Origin: Geodermatophilaceae bacterium NBWT11
GTDB taxonomy: Bacteria > Actinomycetota > Actinomycetes > Mycobacteriales > Geodermatophilaceae
Direction of reading: 5' to 3'
Length of the DNA: 64,000 bases
Assembly: GCA_014218215.1 (NCBI GenBank)
Contig: CP043652.1
Location: 1,674,001 to 1,738,000 of the forward strand
Positions 15,754 through 24,800 of the stretch are shown piece by piece; within the stretch, counting starts at the first letter, position 1, and each line of letters starts with the position of its first letter. The notes under the pieces were generated by a model. It was not told where the DNA came from, did no database searches, and worked only from the letters and a program-made list of their open reading frames with translations. A program made the position numbers and the translations under genes.

Positions 15754-15970
15754 CGTCCGCGGGACGTGCCCGTCGCACCCCGATCGGCAGGGGCACGGGC
15801 TGGTCGCCGTAAAAGTCGGTCACGCTGCGGGCCATCCGCTCCTCGGCGGCCCGCTGGCGCAGCATCGCCGACGCCGCGCACACGATCTCGGTGCGCGCGC
15901 TCATCCCCAGCACCGCGGAGTCCTTCCGGAGAGCAGCCACCAGGTCGGAGTCGAGGCGGGCCTGCCACAC
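15725..15970 (-). CDS. antitoxin-like ribbon-helix-helix protein (MazE-type partner)
   Basis: An 81-residue protein starting at GTG 15970 with an RHH-like N-terminus (WQARLDSDLVAALRKDSAVL then SARTEIVCAASAML) and a disordered C-terminal tail ending FYGDQPVPLPIG, the usual layout of antitoxins paired with MazF. It lies upstream of and overlaps the truncated toxin gene, the normal antitoxin-toxin order. The reading frame is open further upstream to about 16043 without a standard start codon other than this GTG. With the toxin broken the pair is probably a decaying module. Confidence 0.6.
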   Translation of the reverse strand: MWQARLDSDLVAALRKDSAVLGMSARTEIVCAASAMLRQRAAEERMARSVTDFYGDQPVPLPIGVRRARPADGGEATGAAS

Positions 15971-16042
15971 CTCGGTGGTCCCGCGGCCGTCGTCCTGCGC
16001 CCACGACCTGTCGTACCGCGCGGTGCTGTCGAGGGGAGGCGG

Positions 16043-16759
16043 TCAGCCCCGGCTCAGCCGGTCCATCTGCTCGTACGCCCCCGTCAGGTGGTCCAGGTGG
16101 CGCCGCATCGCAGTGGTGGCCCCGTCGGAGTCGCGCGCAGCAACCAGGTCGTGCAGCTCCGCGTGGTCGTCCGCCACACACGCCCAGAACCCGTCCGGCG
16201 CGTGGTCCCGCCCGAAGCGCGTCCCCAGCACCCGGAACAGCGGTGCTGTGATCACCTCCAGCAGCGGGTTACCGGTGGCCCGCAGCAGGACCAGGTGGAA
16301 GTCCTGGTTGGCCGCGTAGGTGGCCTCACCCACGGCGGTGGCGGGGTCGAACTCCGCCCGGCGCAGGTCGTCGAGGTGCTCGTCGGTCCGGTGCAGCGCG
16401 GCCTCGCCGGCCGCGGGCACCTCGAGGATGTGCCGGGTGGCCATCAGCTGCGCCACGGTCACCCGCTCGGCAGCCGCCATGAGGGCGACGCCTGTCTCCA
16501 GGTGGGCACTGATGTGCCCGATCGTGGGCACGCTGACGAAACTGCCGCCGCTGACCCCGCGGGTGGTCTGGATCAGGTTCTGGCTGGCCAGCGAGCGCAG
16601 TGCCTCGCGGACCGTCGACCGGCCGACCCCGAAGTCCGCGGACAGCTCCTGCTCGGCGGGCAGTCGAGCGCCGGGGGCCAGGTCGCCCGACAGGATCCGG
16701 GCCCGGATCTGCTCGGCCAGCACGGCGTACGCGGGTCCCGCCGGCGCACCGCTGGTCAC
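16043..16759 (-). CDS. GntR family regulator, FadR subfamily
   Basis: A 238-residue regulator. The winged HTH occupies about residues 8-75 (YAVLAEQIRARILSGDLAPG, then GVGRSTVREALRSLASQNLI) and is followed by an FCD effector-binding domain (ATRHILEVPAAGEAA, the NQDFHLVLLRATGNPLL metal-histidine helix and DDHAELHDLVAARD). The GTG at 16759 gives the normal family length. It is divergent from the WrbA-like gene, and the 87-bp gap contains a CAA-N2-GTC-T-GAC-N2-TTG palindrome that is the obvious autoregulatory site. FCD-type regulators usually respond to the carboxylic acid handled by the neighbouring catabolic genes. A very similar palindrome lies at 6190-6210. Confidence 0.92.
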   Translation of the reverse strand: MTSGAPAGPAYAVLAEQIRARILSGDLAPGARLPAEQELSADFGVGRSTVREALRSLASQNLIQTTRGVSGGSFVSVPTIGHISAHLETGVALMAAAERVTVAQLMATRHILEVPAAGEAALHRTDEHLDDLRRAEFDPATAVGEATYAANQDFHLVLLRATGNPLLEVITAPLFRVLGTRFGRDHAPDGFWACVADDHAELHDLVAARDSDGATTAMRRHLDHLTGAYEQMDRLSRG

Positions 16760-16820
16760 GGCGGCCAGTCTGCCAGCGGAGCGGTTCACACAGCGTTGAC
16801 AGGCCAGGCGTTGACGACGG

Positions 16821-16837
16821 CAATCGTCTGACAGTTG
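16821..16837. promoter_or_regulatory. candidate FadR-type operator between the GntR gene and the WrbA-like gene
   Basis: CAATCGTC-T-GACAGTTG, a 17-bp palindrome centred on T16829 with 6 of 8 arm positions paired and the invariant GTC-N-GAC core of FadR-subfamily sites. It ends 9 bp before the GTG at 16847, where binding would block initiation, and 61 bp upstream of the divergent regulator start. Confidence 0.6.
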
Positions 16838-16846
16838 GATGAGGCC

Positions 16847-17461
16847 GTGCCCGTCACCCCCCGCGTCGCCGTCGTCTTCTACTCCTCCACCGGCAACCTG
16901 GCCGCGATGGCGCAGGCCATCGGCAAGGGCGCGGAGGAGCAGGGCGCCGAGGTGCGGCTGCGCATCGTCCCCGAGCTCGCCCCGCCGGCCGCCATCGCGG
17001 CCAACCCGAAGTGGCAGGCCTTCGTCGACGCCGCGGAGTACGAGACCGCCACCCTCGACGACCTCGAGTGGGCCAACGGCCTGGCGCTCGGCAGCCCCAC
17101 CCGCTTCGGCCTCCCCGCCGGCCAGCTCAAGGAGTTCCTCGACACCACCGGCGGCCTCTGGTTCCAGGGCAAGCTCGCCGACAAGGTGGGCACCGCCTTC
17201 ACCAGCGCCTCCACCGGCCACGGCGGCCTCGAGTCGACGATCCTGGCGATGAACAACGTGCTCTACCACTGGGGCTCGCTCGTCCTGCCCCTCGGCTACG
17301 GCGAGCGGCACCTGATGAAGGAGTCGGGCAACCCCTACGGCGGCTCCTTCGTCTCCCGCTCCGGCGCGGCTCCCGACGACGTCGCCCTGGAGGCGTGCCG
17401 GCTCCAGGGCGTGCGCCTCGCGAACTTCGCCGGCTACGTCGCGAGCGGGCTGGCCGGGTGA
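16847..17461 (+). CDS. WrbA-like flavodoxin-family NAD(P)H:quinone oxidoreductase
   Basis: A 204-residue flavodoxin-fold protein. The phosphate-binding loop VFYSSTGNLAAMA at the N-terminus, the GSPTRFGLPAGQLKEFLD loop and the SASTGHGGLESTILAM segment match WrbA/NQO-type FMN proteins that reduce quinones by two electrons. The GTG at 16847 is preferred to an in-frame TTG at 16835, which lies inside the operator. The stop overlaps the start of the isochorismatase-like gene (GTGA). First gene of a plus-strand catabolic cluster under the divergent GntR regulator; it may protect against a quinone or redox-active intermediate. Confidence 0.9.
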   Translation: MPVTPRVAVVFYSSTGNLAAMAQAIGKGAEEQGAEVRLRIVPELAPPAAIAANPKWQAFVDAAEYETATLDDLEWANGLALGSPTRFGLPAGQLKEFLDTTGGLWFQGKLADKVGTAFTSASTGHGGLESTILAMNNVLYHWGSLVLPLGYGERHLMKESGNPYGGSFVSRSGAAPDDVALEACRLQGVRLANFAGYVASGLAG

Positions 17462-18078
17462 GCACGCCCGAGGCGGTGACCGTCGGCGTCGGCCGGCTGG
17501 ACTCCACCGAGCGCCCCGGCCTGGTGATGGTCGACTGCCAGCGGCTGTTCACCCTCGGCGGCGACCCCGGGACGGCGCTGGGCGCGGCGGCCGAGACCTG
17601 CGGCGCCGTCGTCGCCGCTGCCCGGGAGGCCGCCGTCCCCGTCGTCTGGCTGCGGGTGGTCTTCGACGAGGGCGAGGACCTCGGCCCGGTCTGGACGGCG
17701 AAGGCCCCCGCGCTCACCCAGCTGCGCCCCGGCGCCGAGCTGGCCGAGTTCGACCCCCGCACCGGCTACCGCCACGGCGACACCGTCGTGACCAAGAAGC
17801 GCGCCTCGGGCTTCGTGCGCACCGACCTGGACGACGTCCTCCGCGGCCTGGGCGTGCAGACCCTCGCCGTCGCCGGGTTCACCACCGCCGGGTGCGTCCG
17901 CGCCACCGTGGTCGACGCCGCCTCGCTCGACTACTCCCCCGTCGTCCTCGCCGACGCCATGGCCGACCGCTCGCAGCCCATCCACGACGCGGCCCTGGTC
18001 GACCTGGACGCCCGGTACGCCGACGTCGTGGCCGACGGGGTCGCCTGGTTCCACGCGCTCAGGGGTTCCGCCGCGTAA
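17458..18078 (+). CDS. isochorismatase-like cysteine hydrolase
   Basis: A 206-residue isochorismatase-fold hydrolase. The catalytic triad is visible as D26 in VMVDCQRLF, K113 (or K114) in VTKKRASGF and C146 in TTAGCVRATV. Members of this fold cleave amides or ureides, for example N-carbamoylsarcosine amidohydrolase, maleamate amidohydrolase, nicotinamidase and RutB. Co-occurrence with a RutA-like gene suggests hydrolysis of an acylated ring-cleavage product, but the sequence does not show RutB-specific features I could confirm. Translationally coupled to the WrbA-like gene by a 4-nt overlap; the start has no separate strong ribosome-binding site. Confidence 0.88.
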   Translation: MSTPEAVTVGVGRLDSTERPGLVMVDCQRLFTLGGDPGTALGAAAETCGAVVAAAREAAVPVVWLRVVFDEGEDLGPVWTAKAPALTQLRPGAELAEFDPRTGYRHGDTVVTKKRASGFVRTDLDDVLRGLGVQTLAVAGFTTAGCVRATVVDAASLDYSPVVLADAMADRSQPIHDAALVDLDARYADVVADGVAWFHALRGSAA

Positions 18079-18118
18079 ACGTCTGACCTATGGTCGCCGT
18101 CACAGACAGGAGGGGTCG

Positions 18119-19498
18119 ATGAGCACAGCAGCACTCGCCCGCCAGGTCGCCGACGCGGTCGTCTCGATCGGTCCGGACGACGTCCCACCCGAGGTCCTGG
18201 ACCGCGCCCGGCACCTGGTGCTCGATGCCGTCGGCCTCGCGTACGCCGCCACCGCGCACCGGTTCCCCTCCGTGGCCGCCGAGGCGCTGGAGTCCCTGGG
18301 CAGCGGCGACCACCCGGTGCTGGGCATGAAGACCCGCCTGTCACCGCGGGACGCCGCCGTCCTCAACGGCGTCCTGGTGCACGGCCTGGACTTCGACGAC
18401 ACCCACATCGGCGCGGTCACCCACGTCTCGGCGTCCGCCCTGCCCGCCGCCCTGAGTGCCGCCGTCGCCGCCGACGCCACCACCCGCGACCTGCTGCTGG
18501 CCTACGTGCTCGGTGTCGAGGTCGCCGCCCGGGTGGGCCTGGCCGGGGCCGGGGCGTTCCACGACCTGGGCTTCCACCCCACCGCGCTGGCCGGCGCGTT
18601 CGGCGCCGCGGTGGCTGCTGGCAAGGTCGCCGGGCTCGATGCCGACCAACTCGTCGCCGCGCAGGGCGTGGTCGGCTCGATGGCCGCCGGGTTGCTGGAG
18701 TTCCTCGAGGACGGCGCCTGGACCAAGCGGCTGCACCCCGGCTGGGCCGCGCAGAGCGGGCTGACCGCGGCCGCCTTCGCCAAGGCCGGCTGGACCGGGC
18801 CCGCCGCGGTCTACGAGGGCCGGTTCGGGCTGTTCGCCACCCACCTCGCCGGCCGGGACACCCACCCCGAGCTCGTCGCCGAGAGCCTGGGCACCCGGTG
18901 GGAGACCGCGGAGACGGCGGTCAAGCCCTACCCGGTCTGCCATTTCGCGCACGCCTTCGCCGACGCCGCGCTCTCCCTGCGCGAGCAGCACGGGCTCACC
19001 GCCGCCGACGTGGCCGGCATCCGCTGCGCCATCCACCCGGTGCCCGGCAAGGTCGTCTGCGAGCCGGCGGCCGCCAAGTGGGCCCCGCGCGACGAGTACG
19101 ACGCCAAGTTCTCGCTGCCCTACATCGTGGCGACCACGCTGGCCCGTGGTCGGTTCACCCTGGCCGAGCTCGAGGAGTCGGCGCTGCGCGACCCCGAGGT
19201 GCTGGCGCTGACCCGGCTGGTCGACGTCGTCCCCGACCCCGACAGCGCCTTCCCCACCGCCTACTCCGGCTGGGTCGAGGTGACCACCACCGACGGCCGG
19301 GTGCTCACCCACCGCGAGCAGGTCAACCGCGGGCACGCCGACCGACCGCTCACCAACGCCGACGTCGTCCTCAAGTACCGCGAGTCGATGGCCCCGGTCG
19401 CCGACGAGGCGACCACCGAACGGGTGCTGGCCGCCGTCCTCGCCCTCGGGGACGACACCCCCGCCCGCACGTTCGCCGAGGCCTGCGCCGCCGGCTGA
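18119..19498 (+). CDS. MmgE/PrpD family protein
   Basis: A 459-residue member of the MmgE/PrpD family. Recognisable pieces are the helical N-terminus ending DRARHLVLDAVGLAYA, the HGLDFDDTH motif with active-site histidine and aspartates, GFHPTALAGAFGAA, KRLHPGWAAQSG and the later VKPYPVCHFAHAF segment. Family enzymes include 2-methylcitrate dehydratase, cis-aconitate decarboxylase and iminodisuccinate epimerase. The ATG at 18119 has AGGAGG 7 nt upstream. GTCTGAC occurs again at 18081-18087 just upstream, a possible further site for the cluster regulator. Followed by a RutA-like gene and a lyase of the PrpB superfamily, so a dehydratase-then-lyase sequence is plausible. Confidence 0.92.
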   Translation: MSTAALARQVADAVVSIGPDDVPPEVLDRARHLVLDAVGLAYAATAHRFPSVAAEALESLGSGDHPVLGMKTRLSPRDAAVLNGVLVHGLDFDDTHIGAVTHVSASALPAALSAAVAADATTRDLLLAYVLGVEVAARVGLAGAGAFHDLGFHPTALAGAFGAAVAAGKVAGLDADQLVAAQGVVGSMAAGLLEFLEDGAWTKRLHPGWAAQSGLTAAAFAKAGWTGPAAVYEGRFGLFATHLAGRDTHPELVAESLGTRWETAETAVKPYPVCHFAHAFADAALSLREQHGLTAADVAGIRCAIHPVPGKVVCEPAAAKWAPRDEYDAKFSLPYIVATTLARGRFTLAELEESALRDPEVLALTRLVDVVPDPDSAFPTAYSGWVEVTTTDGRVLTHREQVNRGHADRPLTNADVVLKYRESMAPVADEATTERVLAAVLALGDDTPARTFAEACAAG

Positions 19499-19555
19499 CC
19501 CCCAGACCCCGGCAGCGACGCCGGCCCACCCCACCTTCTAGCCCCAGGAGCAGGC

Positions 19556-20608
19556 ATGGACTTCGGCGTCTTCATCCCGATCGGCAACAACGGCTGGCTC
19601 ATCAGCGAGAACGCCCCGCAGTACAAGCCCTCCTTCGAGCTGAACAAGCGGATCGTGCAGGAGGCCGAGGCGCAGGACTTCGCCTTCGCGCTGTCGATGA
19701 TCAAGCTGCGCGGGTTCGGGGGGAAGACCGAGTTCTGGGACCACAACCTGGAGTCCTTCACCCTCATGGCCGGCCTCGCCGCGGTCACGTCGACGATCAA
19801 GCTCTACGCATCGACGGCCGTCCTCACCCTGCCGCCGGCACTGGTCGCCCGGATGGCCACCACCATCGACTCGATCGCCCCCGGCCGGTTCGGGGTCAAC
19901 ATCGTGTCGGGCTGGGCGTCGGGTGAGTACGCGCAGATGGGCCTGTGGCCCGGCGACGACTACTTCGGCTACCGCTACGACTACTCCACCGAGTACGTGA
20001 AGGTCATGCAGGACCTCTGGGAGACCGGCACCTGCGACCTGGACGGCCAGTACTTCCAGATGACCGACTGCAAGCTGTCGCCCCAGCCCAGCAGCCACAT
20101 CGACGTCGTCTGCGCCGGGCAGAGCGAGCGCGGCATGCAGTTCTGCGCCGAGTACGGCGACTACAACTTCATCCTCTCCCCGGGCGTGAACACCCCTGAG
20201 ACCTACCGCGAGCCCACCGAGAAGCTGGCCGCGGCCGCTGCGAAGACCGGCCGGGACGTCGGGTCCCTGCCGCTGTTCATGGCGATCATCGCCGACACCG
20301 ACGAGGAGGCGCAGGCCAAGTGGAAGAGCTACCACGACGGCGCTGACCTGGCCGCGCTCGGTTACATGAGCGACGAGGGCGCCAAGGACACCACCGCCGA
20401 CGAGGGCGGGACGGCGCGCACGATCAACCTCCCCGAGGGCGCGGTCAACTTCAACATGGCCACCCTGGTCGGCTCCCCCGAGACCGTCGCCCGGCAGATC
20501 GACGAGGTCGCCAAGATGCAGGGCGTCAAGGGGATGATGTTCACCTTCGACGACTTCGAGCAGGGCGTGAAGACCTTCGGCGAGAAGGTCAAGCCCCTGC
20601 TCGGCTGA
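19556..20608 (+). CDS. rutA: RutA-like pyrimidine/amide monooxygenase (luciferase-like, FMN-dependent)
   Basis: A 350-residue luciferase-like monooxygenase strikingly similar to E. coli RutA as I recall it: [14 protein letters not shown] near the N-terminus, [42 protein letters not shown] and the VICAGQS-like [13 protein letters not shown]. RutA uses reduced FMN and O2 to open the uracil ring by flavin-N5-peroxide chemistry. The rest of a rut operon (rutC, D, E, F, G) is missing here, so the substrate may be uracil or another cyclic amide. Start ATG 19556 has AGGAG 7 nt upstream. No dedicated flavin reductase follows in this cluster; the WrbA-like protein or the reductases at 41.6 and 43.7 kb could serve. 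Confidence 0.85.
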   Translation: MDFGVFIPIGNNGWLISENAPQYKPSFELNKRIVQEAEAQDFAFALSMIKLRGFGGKTEFWDHNLESFTLMAGLAAVTSTIKLYASTAVLTLPPALVARMATTIDSIAPGRFGVNIVSGWASGEYAQMGLWPGDDYFGYRYDYSTEYVKVMQDLWETGTCDLDGQYFQMTDCKLSPQPSSHIDVVCAGQSERGMQFCAEYGDYNFILSPGVNTPETYREPTEKLAAAAAKTGRDVGSLPLFMAIIADTDEEAQAKWKSYHDGADLAALGYMSDEGAKDTTADEGGTARTINLPEGAVNFNMATLVGSPETVARQIDEVAKMQGVKGMMFTFDDFEQGVKTFGEKVKPLLG

Positions 20609-20611
20609 GCC

Positions 20612-20653
20612 GCCGGCGGGGCTCCCGTCCCCCCGTGCGGGAGCCCCGTCGGC
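20612..20653. terminator. hairpin between the RutA-like and PEP-mutase-family genes
   Basis: Arms 20612-20627 and 20638-20653 pair over 16 bp with one mismatch (core GGGGCTCCCG / CGGGAGCCCC) around a 10-nt loop; no U-tract. As the next gene is on the same strand, it may act as an attenuator or 3'-end stabiliser inside the cluster. Confidence 0.6.
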
Positions 20654-20675
20654 CCACTCCTCGGAAGGACCCCTC

Positions 20676-21560
20676 GTGACCTCGTTCGTCGCCCCCCGCC
20701 CGAACCCACGCGCCCGGCTGCGTGAGCTGCTGGCCGCTCCCGGCCCGCTGATCGCGCCCGGCGCCTACGACGCGTTGAGCGCCCGACTGGTCCAGCAGGC
20801 CGGTTTCGACGTGGTCTACATGACCGGCTTCGGGACGTCGGCCTCGCTGCTCGGGCGGCCGGACGTCGGCCTGCTCGGCGGTGCGGAGATGACCGACAAC
20901 GCCCGGCGGATGGCCCAGGCCGTCGACGTCCCGCTCATCGCCGACGCCGACACCGGGTACGGCAACGCGCTCAACGTCGTCCGCACCGTGCGGGAGTACG
21001 AGCAGGCCGGCGTCGCCGGGCTGCAGCTGGAGGACCAGGTCTCGCCCAAGCGCTGCGGGCACATGACCGGCAAGGCCGTCGTGGACGTCGAGGAGGCCGT
21101 GTCGAAGGTCCGGGCCGCGGTCGCCGCCCGCACCGACCCCGACCTGGTGGTCATCGCCCGCACCGACGTCGCCCAGGTCGAGGGCACCCGGGCCGCGATC
21201 GACCGGGCGCTGCGGTTCGCCGACGCCGGTGCCGACGTGCTCTTCGTCGAGGCGCCGCGGACGGCCGAGGACGTCGAGCTGGTCGCCACCGAGCTGAAGG
21301 GCCACCACCTGCTCTTCAACTGGGTCGAGGGCGGGGCCACCGAGGGCCTGACCATGGACACCGTCGCCGAGCTGGGCTTCTCCCTGGTGCTCTTCCCCAT
21401 CAGCACGCTGCTGGCCGCCACGCACGCCATGCAGGCCGCGCTGTCGACGCTGAAGCAGACGTCCTCGACCGCGGGCGCCCCGATGGGCGACTTCGACGGG
21501 TTCCTGCAGACCATCGGCCTGCCCGAGCTCCGCGCCGACGAGGCCCGCTTCGCGAGCTGA
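20676..21560 (+). CDS. isocitrate lyase / PEP mutase family enzyme (PrpB-like)
   Basis: A 294-residue TIM-barrel enzyme. The metal site DADTGYGN (D90, D92), LEDQVSPKRCGHM with E119, D120 and the catalytic C127, and IARTDV all match the isocitrate-lyase / PEP-mutase superfamily, close to 2-methylisocitrate lyase, 2,3-dimethylmalate lyase and oxaloacetate decarboxylase. It starts at GTG 20676 with GGAAGG upstream. Downstream of an MmgE/PrpD gene, it could cleave the hydroxy-acid that the latter produces, as in the methylcitrate cycle or the dimethylmalate branch of nicotinate breakdown; the substrate is not determined from sequence. Confidence 0.9.
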   Translation: MTSFVAPRPNPRARLRELLAAPGPLIAPGAYDALSARLVQQAGFDVVYMTGFGTSASLLGRPDVGLLGGAEMTDNARRMAQAVDVPLIADADTGYGNALNVVRTVREYEQAGVAGLQLEDQVSPKRCGHMTGKAVVDVEEAVSKVRAAVAARTDPDLVVIARTDVAQVEGTRAAIDRALRFADAGADVLFVEAPRTAEDVELVATELKGHHLLFNWVEGGATEGLTMDTVAELGFSLVLFPISTLLAATHAMQAALSTLKQTSSTAGAPMGDFDGFLQTIGLPELRADEARFAS

Positions 21561-21561
21561 G

Positions 21562-21768
21562 TCAGGCGCGGCGGCTGCCGAGCACGCCGCAGACGGTGAG
21601 GACGTCGAGGCGCTGCTGGTCGGGGCGGGCGCGGAGCCACGCGGGCTCGGTCCGGGAGAGGAAGCGGGTGACGACGCGGACGGCGAGGTCGTCCGCGCCG
21701 GGCACCGCGGCGCGCTGGAGCCGACCGAACACCGTGCCGAGGTGGTCGACGGGGACTGCTGCTGTCAC
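21562..21768 (-). CDS. small hypothetical protein
   Basis: A 68-residue protein starting at GTG with GGAGG 7 nt upstream, which supports real translation. It has DHLGTVFGRLQRAAVPGADD followed by LAVRVVTRFLSRTEPAWLRA and no membrane segment. I do not recognise the family. It converges on the PEP-mutase-family gene with 1 nt between stops and lies between that gene and the pyruvate carboxylase start-distal end, possibly transcribed alone. Confidence 0.5.
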   Translation of the reverse strand: MTAAVPVDHLGTVFGRLQRAAVPGADDLAVRVVTRFLSRTEPAWLRARPDQQRLDVLTVCGVLGSRRA

Positions 21769-21871
21769 GTGCTGACCTCCGAGCTGAGGGCTCCCACCGG
21801 TGGGGCGGGACCAGCGTGCGACATGCGGAACAGGATCGTCCCCAGCTGACCGGCGTGATCACCCGGACGGG

Positions 21872-24800
21872 TCAGCCCAGCACCACCAGCAGGTCACCAC
21901 CCTCCACCTGCTGCACCGTGCTGATCGCCAGGCGCGCGACGGTGCCCGCCTGCGGGGCGGTGATGCCCGCCTCCATCTTCATCGCCTCGATCGTGGCCAC
22001 GGTGTCCCCGGCAGCCACCTCGTCGCCCTCGGCCACCTGCAGGGTGACCACGCCGGCGAACGGCGCCGCGATCTCCCCGGGCTTCGCGCGGTCGGCCTTC
22101 TCCGCGGCCTTCACCGCCGAGTCCACCGACCGGTCGCGCACGCTCACCGGGCGCAGCTGGCCGTTCAGCGTGCACATCACGGTGCGCATGCCGCGCTCGT
22201 CGGCGTCGCTGACCGCCTCGATGCCGATCAGCAGCCGCACCCCGGGCTCCAGGTCGACGGCGTGCTCGACGCCGCGCCGCAGCCCGTAGAGGAACTCCTT
22301 GCTGGGCAGCACCGAGGTGTCGCCGTAGGTCTCCCGGTGGGTGTCGAACTCCGCCGTCGGGCCGGGGAACAGCAGCCGGTTCAGCGTCGGCCGGGGGGTG
22401 TCGCGCAGGCCGTCGAGGTCGTCGTCGGACAGCTCGGCCGCCGGGGCCGCCGCCCGCCGTCCCTCCAGGGCCTTGGAGCGGAACGGCTCGGGCCAGCCGC
22501 CGGGCGGGTCGCCCAGCTCGCCGCGCAGGAACCCGACCACCGAGTCCGGGACGTCGAACTTCCCGGGGTCCTCGGCGAACGCGGTGACGTCGACCCCGGC
22601 ACCCACGAGCTGCAGGGCCAGGTCACCGACCACCTTGGACGACGGGGTGACCTTCACCAGGTGGCCGAGCAGCCGGTCGGCCGCGGCGTAGGCGTCCTCG
22701 ACCTCCTCGAACCGCTGGCCCAGGCCCAGCGCGATCGCCTGCTGCCGCAGGTTGGACAGCTGCCCGCCGGGGATCTCGTGCGTGTAGACCCGTCCCGTGG
22801 GCGAGGGCAGGCCCGACTCGAACGGCGCGTAGACCCGCCGGACGGCCTCCCAGTACGGCTCCAGGTCGTTGACCGCGGCCAGGTCCAGGCCCGTCGCGTA
22901 CGGGGTGTGGTCGGTCGCGGCCACGATCGCGCTGAGCGGGGGCTGCGACGTGGTGCCGGCCATCGACGCGACGGCACCGTCGACGGCGTCCACGCCGGCC
23001 TGCCAGGCCGCCATCAGCGTGGCGAGCTGGCCGCCCGCGGTGTCGTGGGTGTGCAGGTGCACCGGCAGGTCGAACCGCTCGCGCAGGGCCGTGACCAGCG
23101 TGGCGGCGGCCGGCGGGCGGAGCAGGCCGGCCATGTCCTTGATCGCCAGCACGTGGGCACCGGCCCCGACGATCTCCTCGGCCAGCCGCAGGTAGTAGTC
23201 CAGCGTGTACAGCTGCTCGGCCGGGTCGGACAGGTCGCCGGTGTAGCAGAGCGCCACCTCGGCCAGCGCCGTCCCGGTGTCGCGGACGGCCTGGATCGCC
23301 GGGTGCATCTGGGACACGTCGTTGAGCGCGTCGAACACCCGGAACACGTCGATGCCGGTGCGCGCGGCCTCGTGCACGAACGTCTCGGTCACCTGGGTCG
23401 GGTAGGGCGTGTAGCCCACGGTGTTGCGCCCGCGCAGCAGCATCTGCAGCGCGATGTTCGGCACCGCCTCGCGCAGCGCGGCCAGCCGCTCCCACGGGTC
23501 CTCGTGCAGGAAGCGCAGCGCGACGTCGTAGGTCGCCCCGCCCCAGGCCTCCAGGCTGAGCAGCTGCGGCGTCGTCCGGGCGACGTGCGGGGCGACGGCC
23601 AGCAGGTCCTTGGTGCGCACCCGGGTGGCCAGCAGCGACTGGTGCGCGTCGCGGAAGGTGGTGTCGGTGACCGCCAGCGCGGTCTGCGCGCGCAGGTCGG
23701 CGGCGAACTGCTCCGGGCCGACGGCGAGCAGCCGCTGCCGGGAGCCCTCGGGCGGGGTGCCCACCAGCTCGACCTGCGGGAGCTTCTCGGTGGGGTCGAC
23801 CAGGTGCGGGCGCTCGCCGTGCGGCTCGTTGACCGTGACGTCGGCGAGGTAGGCCAGCAGCCGGGTGCCGCGGTCGGCGGACTGCCGGGCGGTGAGCAGC
23901 TCGGGCCGCTCCTCGATGAACGACGTCGTCACCCGGCCGGCCCGGAAGTCGGGGTCGTCGAGCACGGCCTGCAGGAACGGGATGTTGGTGGAGACGCCGC
24001 GGATGCGGAACTCGGCGACCGCACGGCGGGCCCGGGCGACGGCGAGGTCGAAGTCCCGGCCGCGGCAGGTGAGCTTGACCAGCATCGAGTCGAAGTGCGC
24101 GCCGACCTCGGCACCCAGCGACGAGCCGCCGTCCAGTCGCACCCCGGCGCCCCCGGGCGAGCGGTAGGCGGTGATCCGCCCGGTGTCGGGGCGGAACCCG
24201 TTGGCCGGGTCCTCGGTGGTGATCCGGCACTGCAGCGCGGCCCCGCGCAGCACGACGGTGTCCTGGCTGAGCCCGAGGTCGGCCAGCGACTCCCCGGAGG
24301 CGATCCGCAGCTGGGACTGCACCAGGTCGACGTCGGTCACCTCCTCGGTGACCGTGTGCTCGACCTGGATGCGCGGGTTCATCTCGATGAACACGTGCTT
24401 GCCGCTCTCGTCGAGCAGGAACTCGACCGTGCCGGCGCAGGTGTAGTCGATGGCCTTGGCGAACGCGACGGCATCGGCGCACATCCGCTCGCGCAGCTCG
24501 GCCGGCAGGTTCGGCGCGGGGGCCAGCTCGATGACCTTCTGGTGCCGGCGCTGCACCGAGCAGTCGCGCTCGAACAGGTGGATCACGTTGCCCTGGGTGT
24601 CGGCGAGGATCTGCACCTCGATGTGCCGCGGGTTCACCACCGCCTGCTCGATGAACACCGTGGCGTCGCCGAACGCCGACTCCGCCTCGCGCATCGCGGC
24701 CTCGATCGAGCTGCGCAGCGCGCCCTGCTCGTCGACCTTGCGCATCCCGCGCCCGCCGCCCCCGGCGACCGCCTTCACGAACAGCGGGTAGGCCATGTCG

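Noticed and set aside
7601-16000. Prophage interpretation of the accessory region
   Set aside because: No integrase, capsid, terminase, portal or tail genes are visible; the HNH/DUF222 gene alone is not evidence for a phage.
17458-18078. Naming the isochorismatase-like gene rutB
   Set aside because: The catalytic triad fits the whole fold; RutB-specific features could not be confirmed and the rest of the rut operon is absent.
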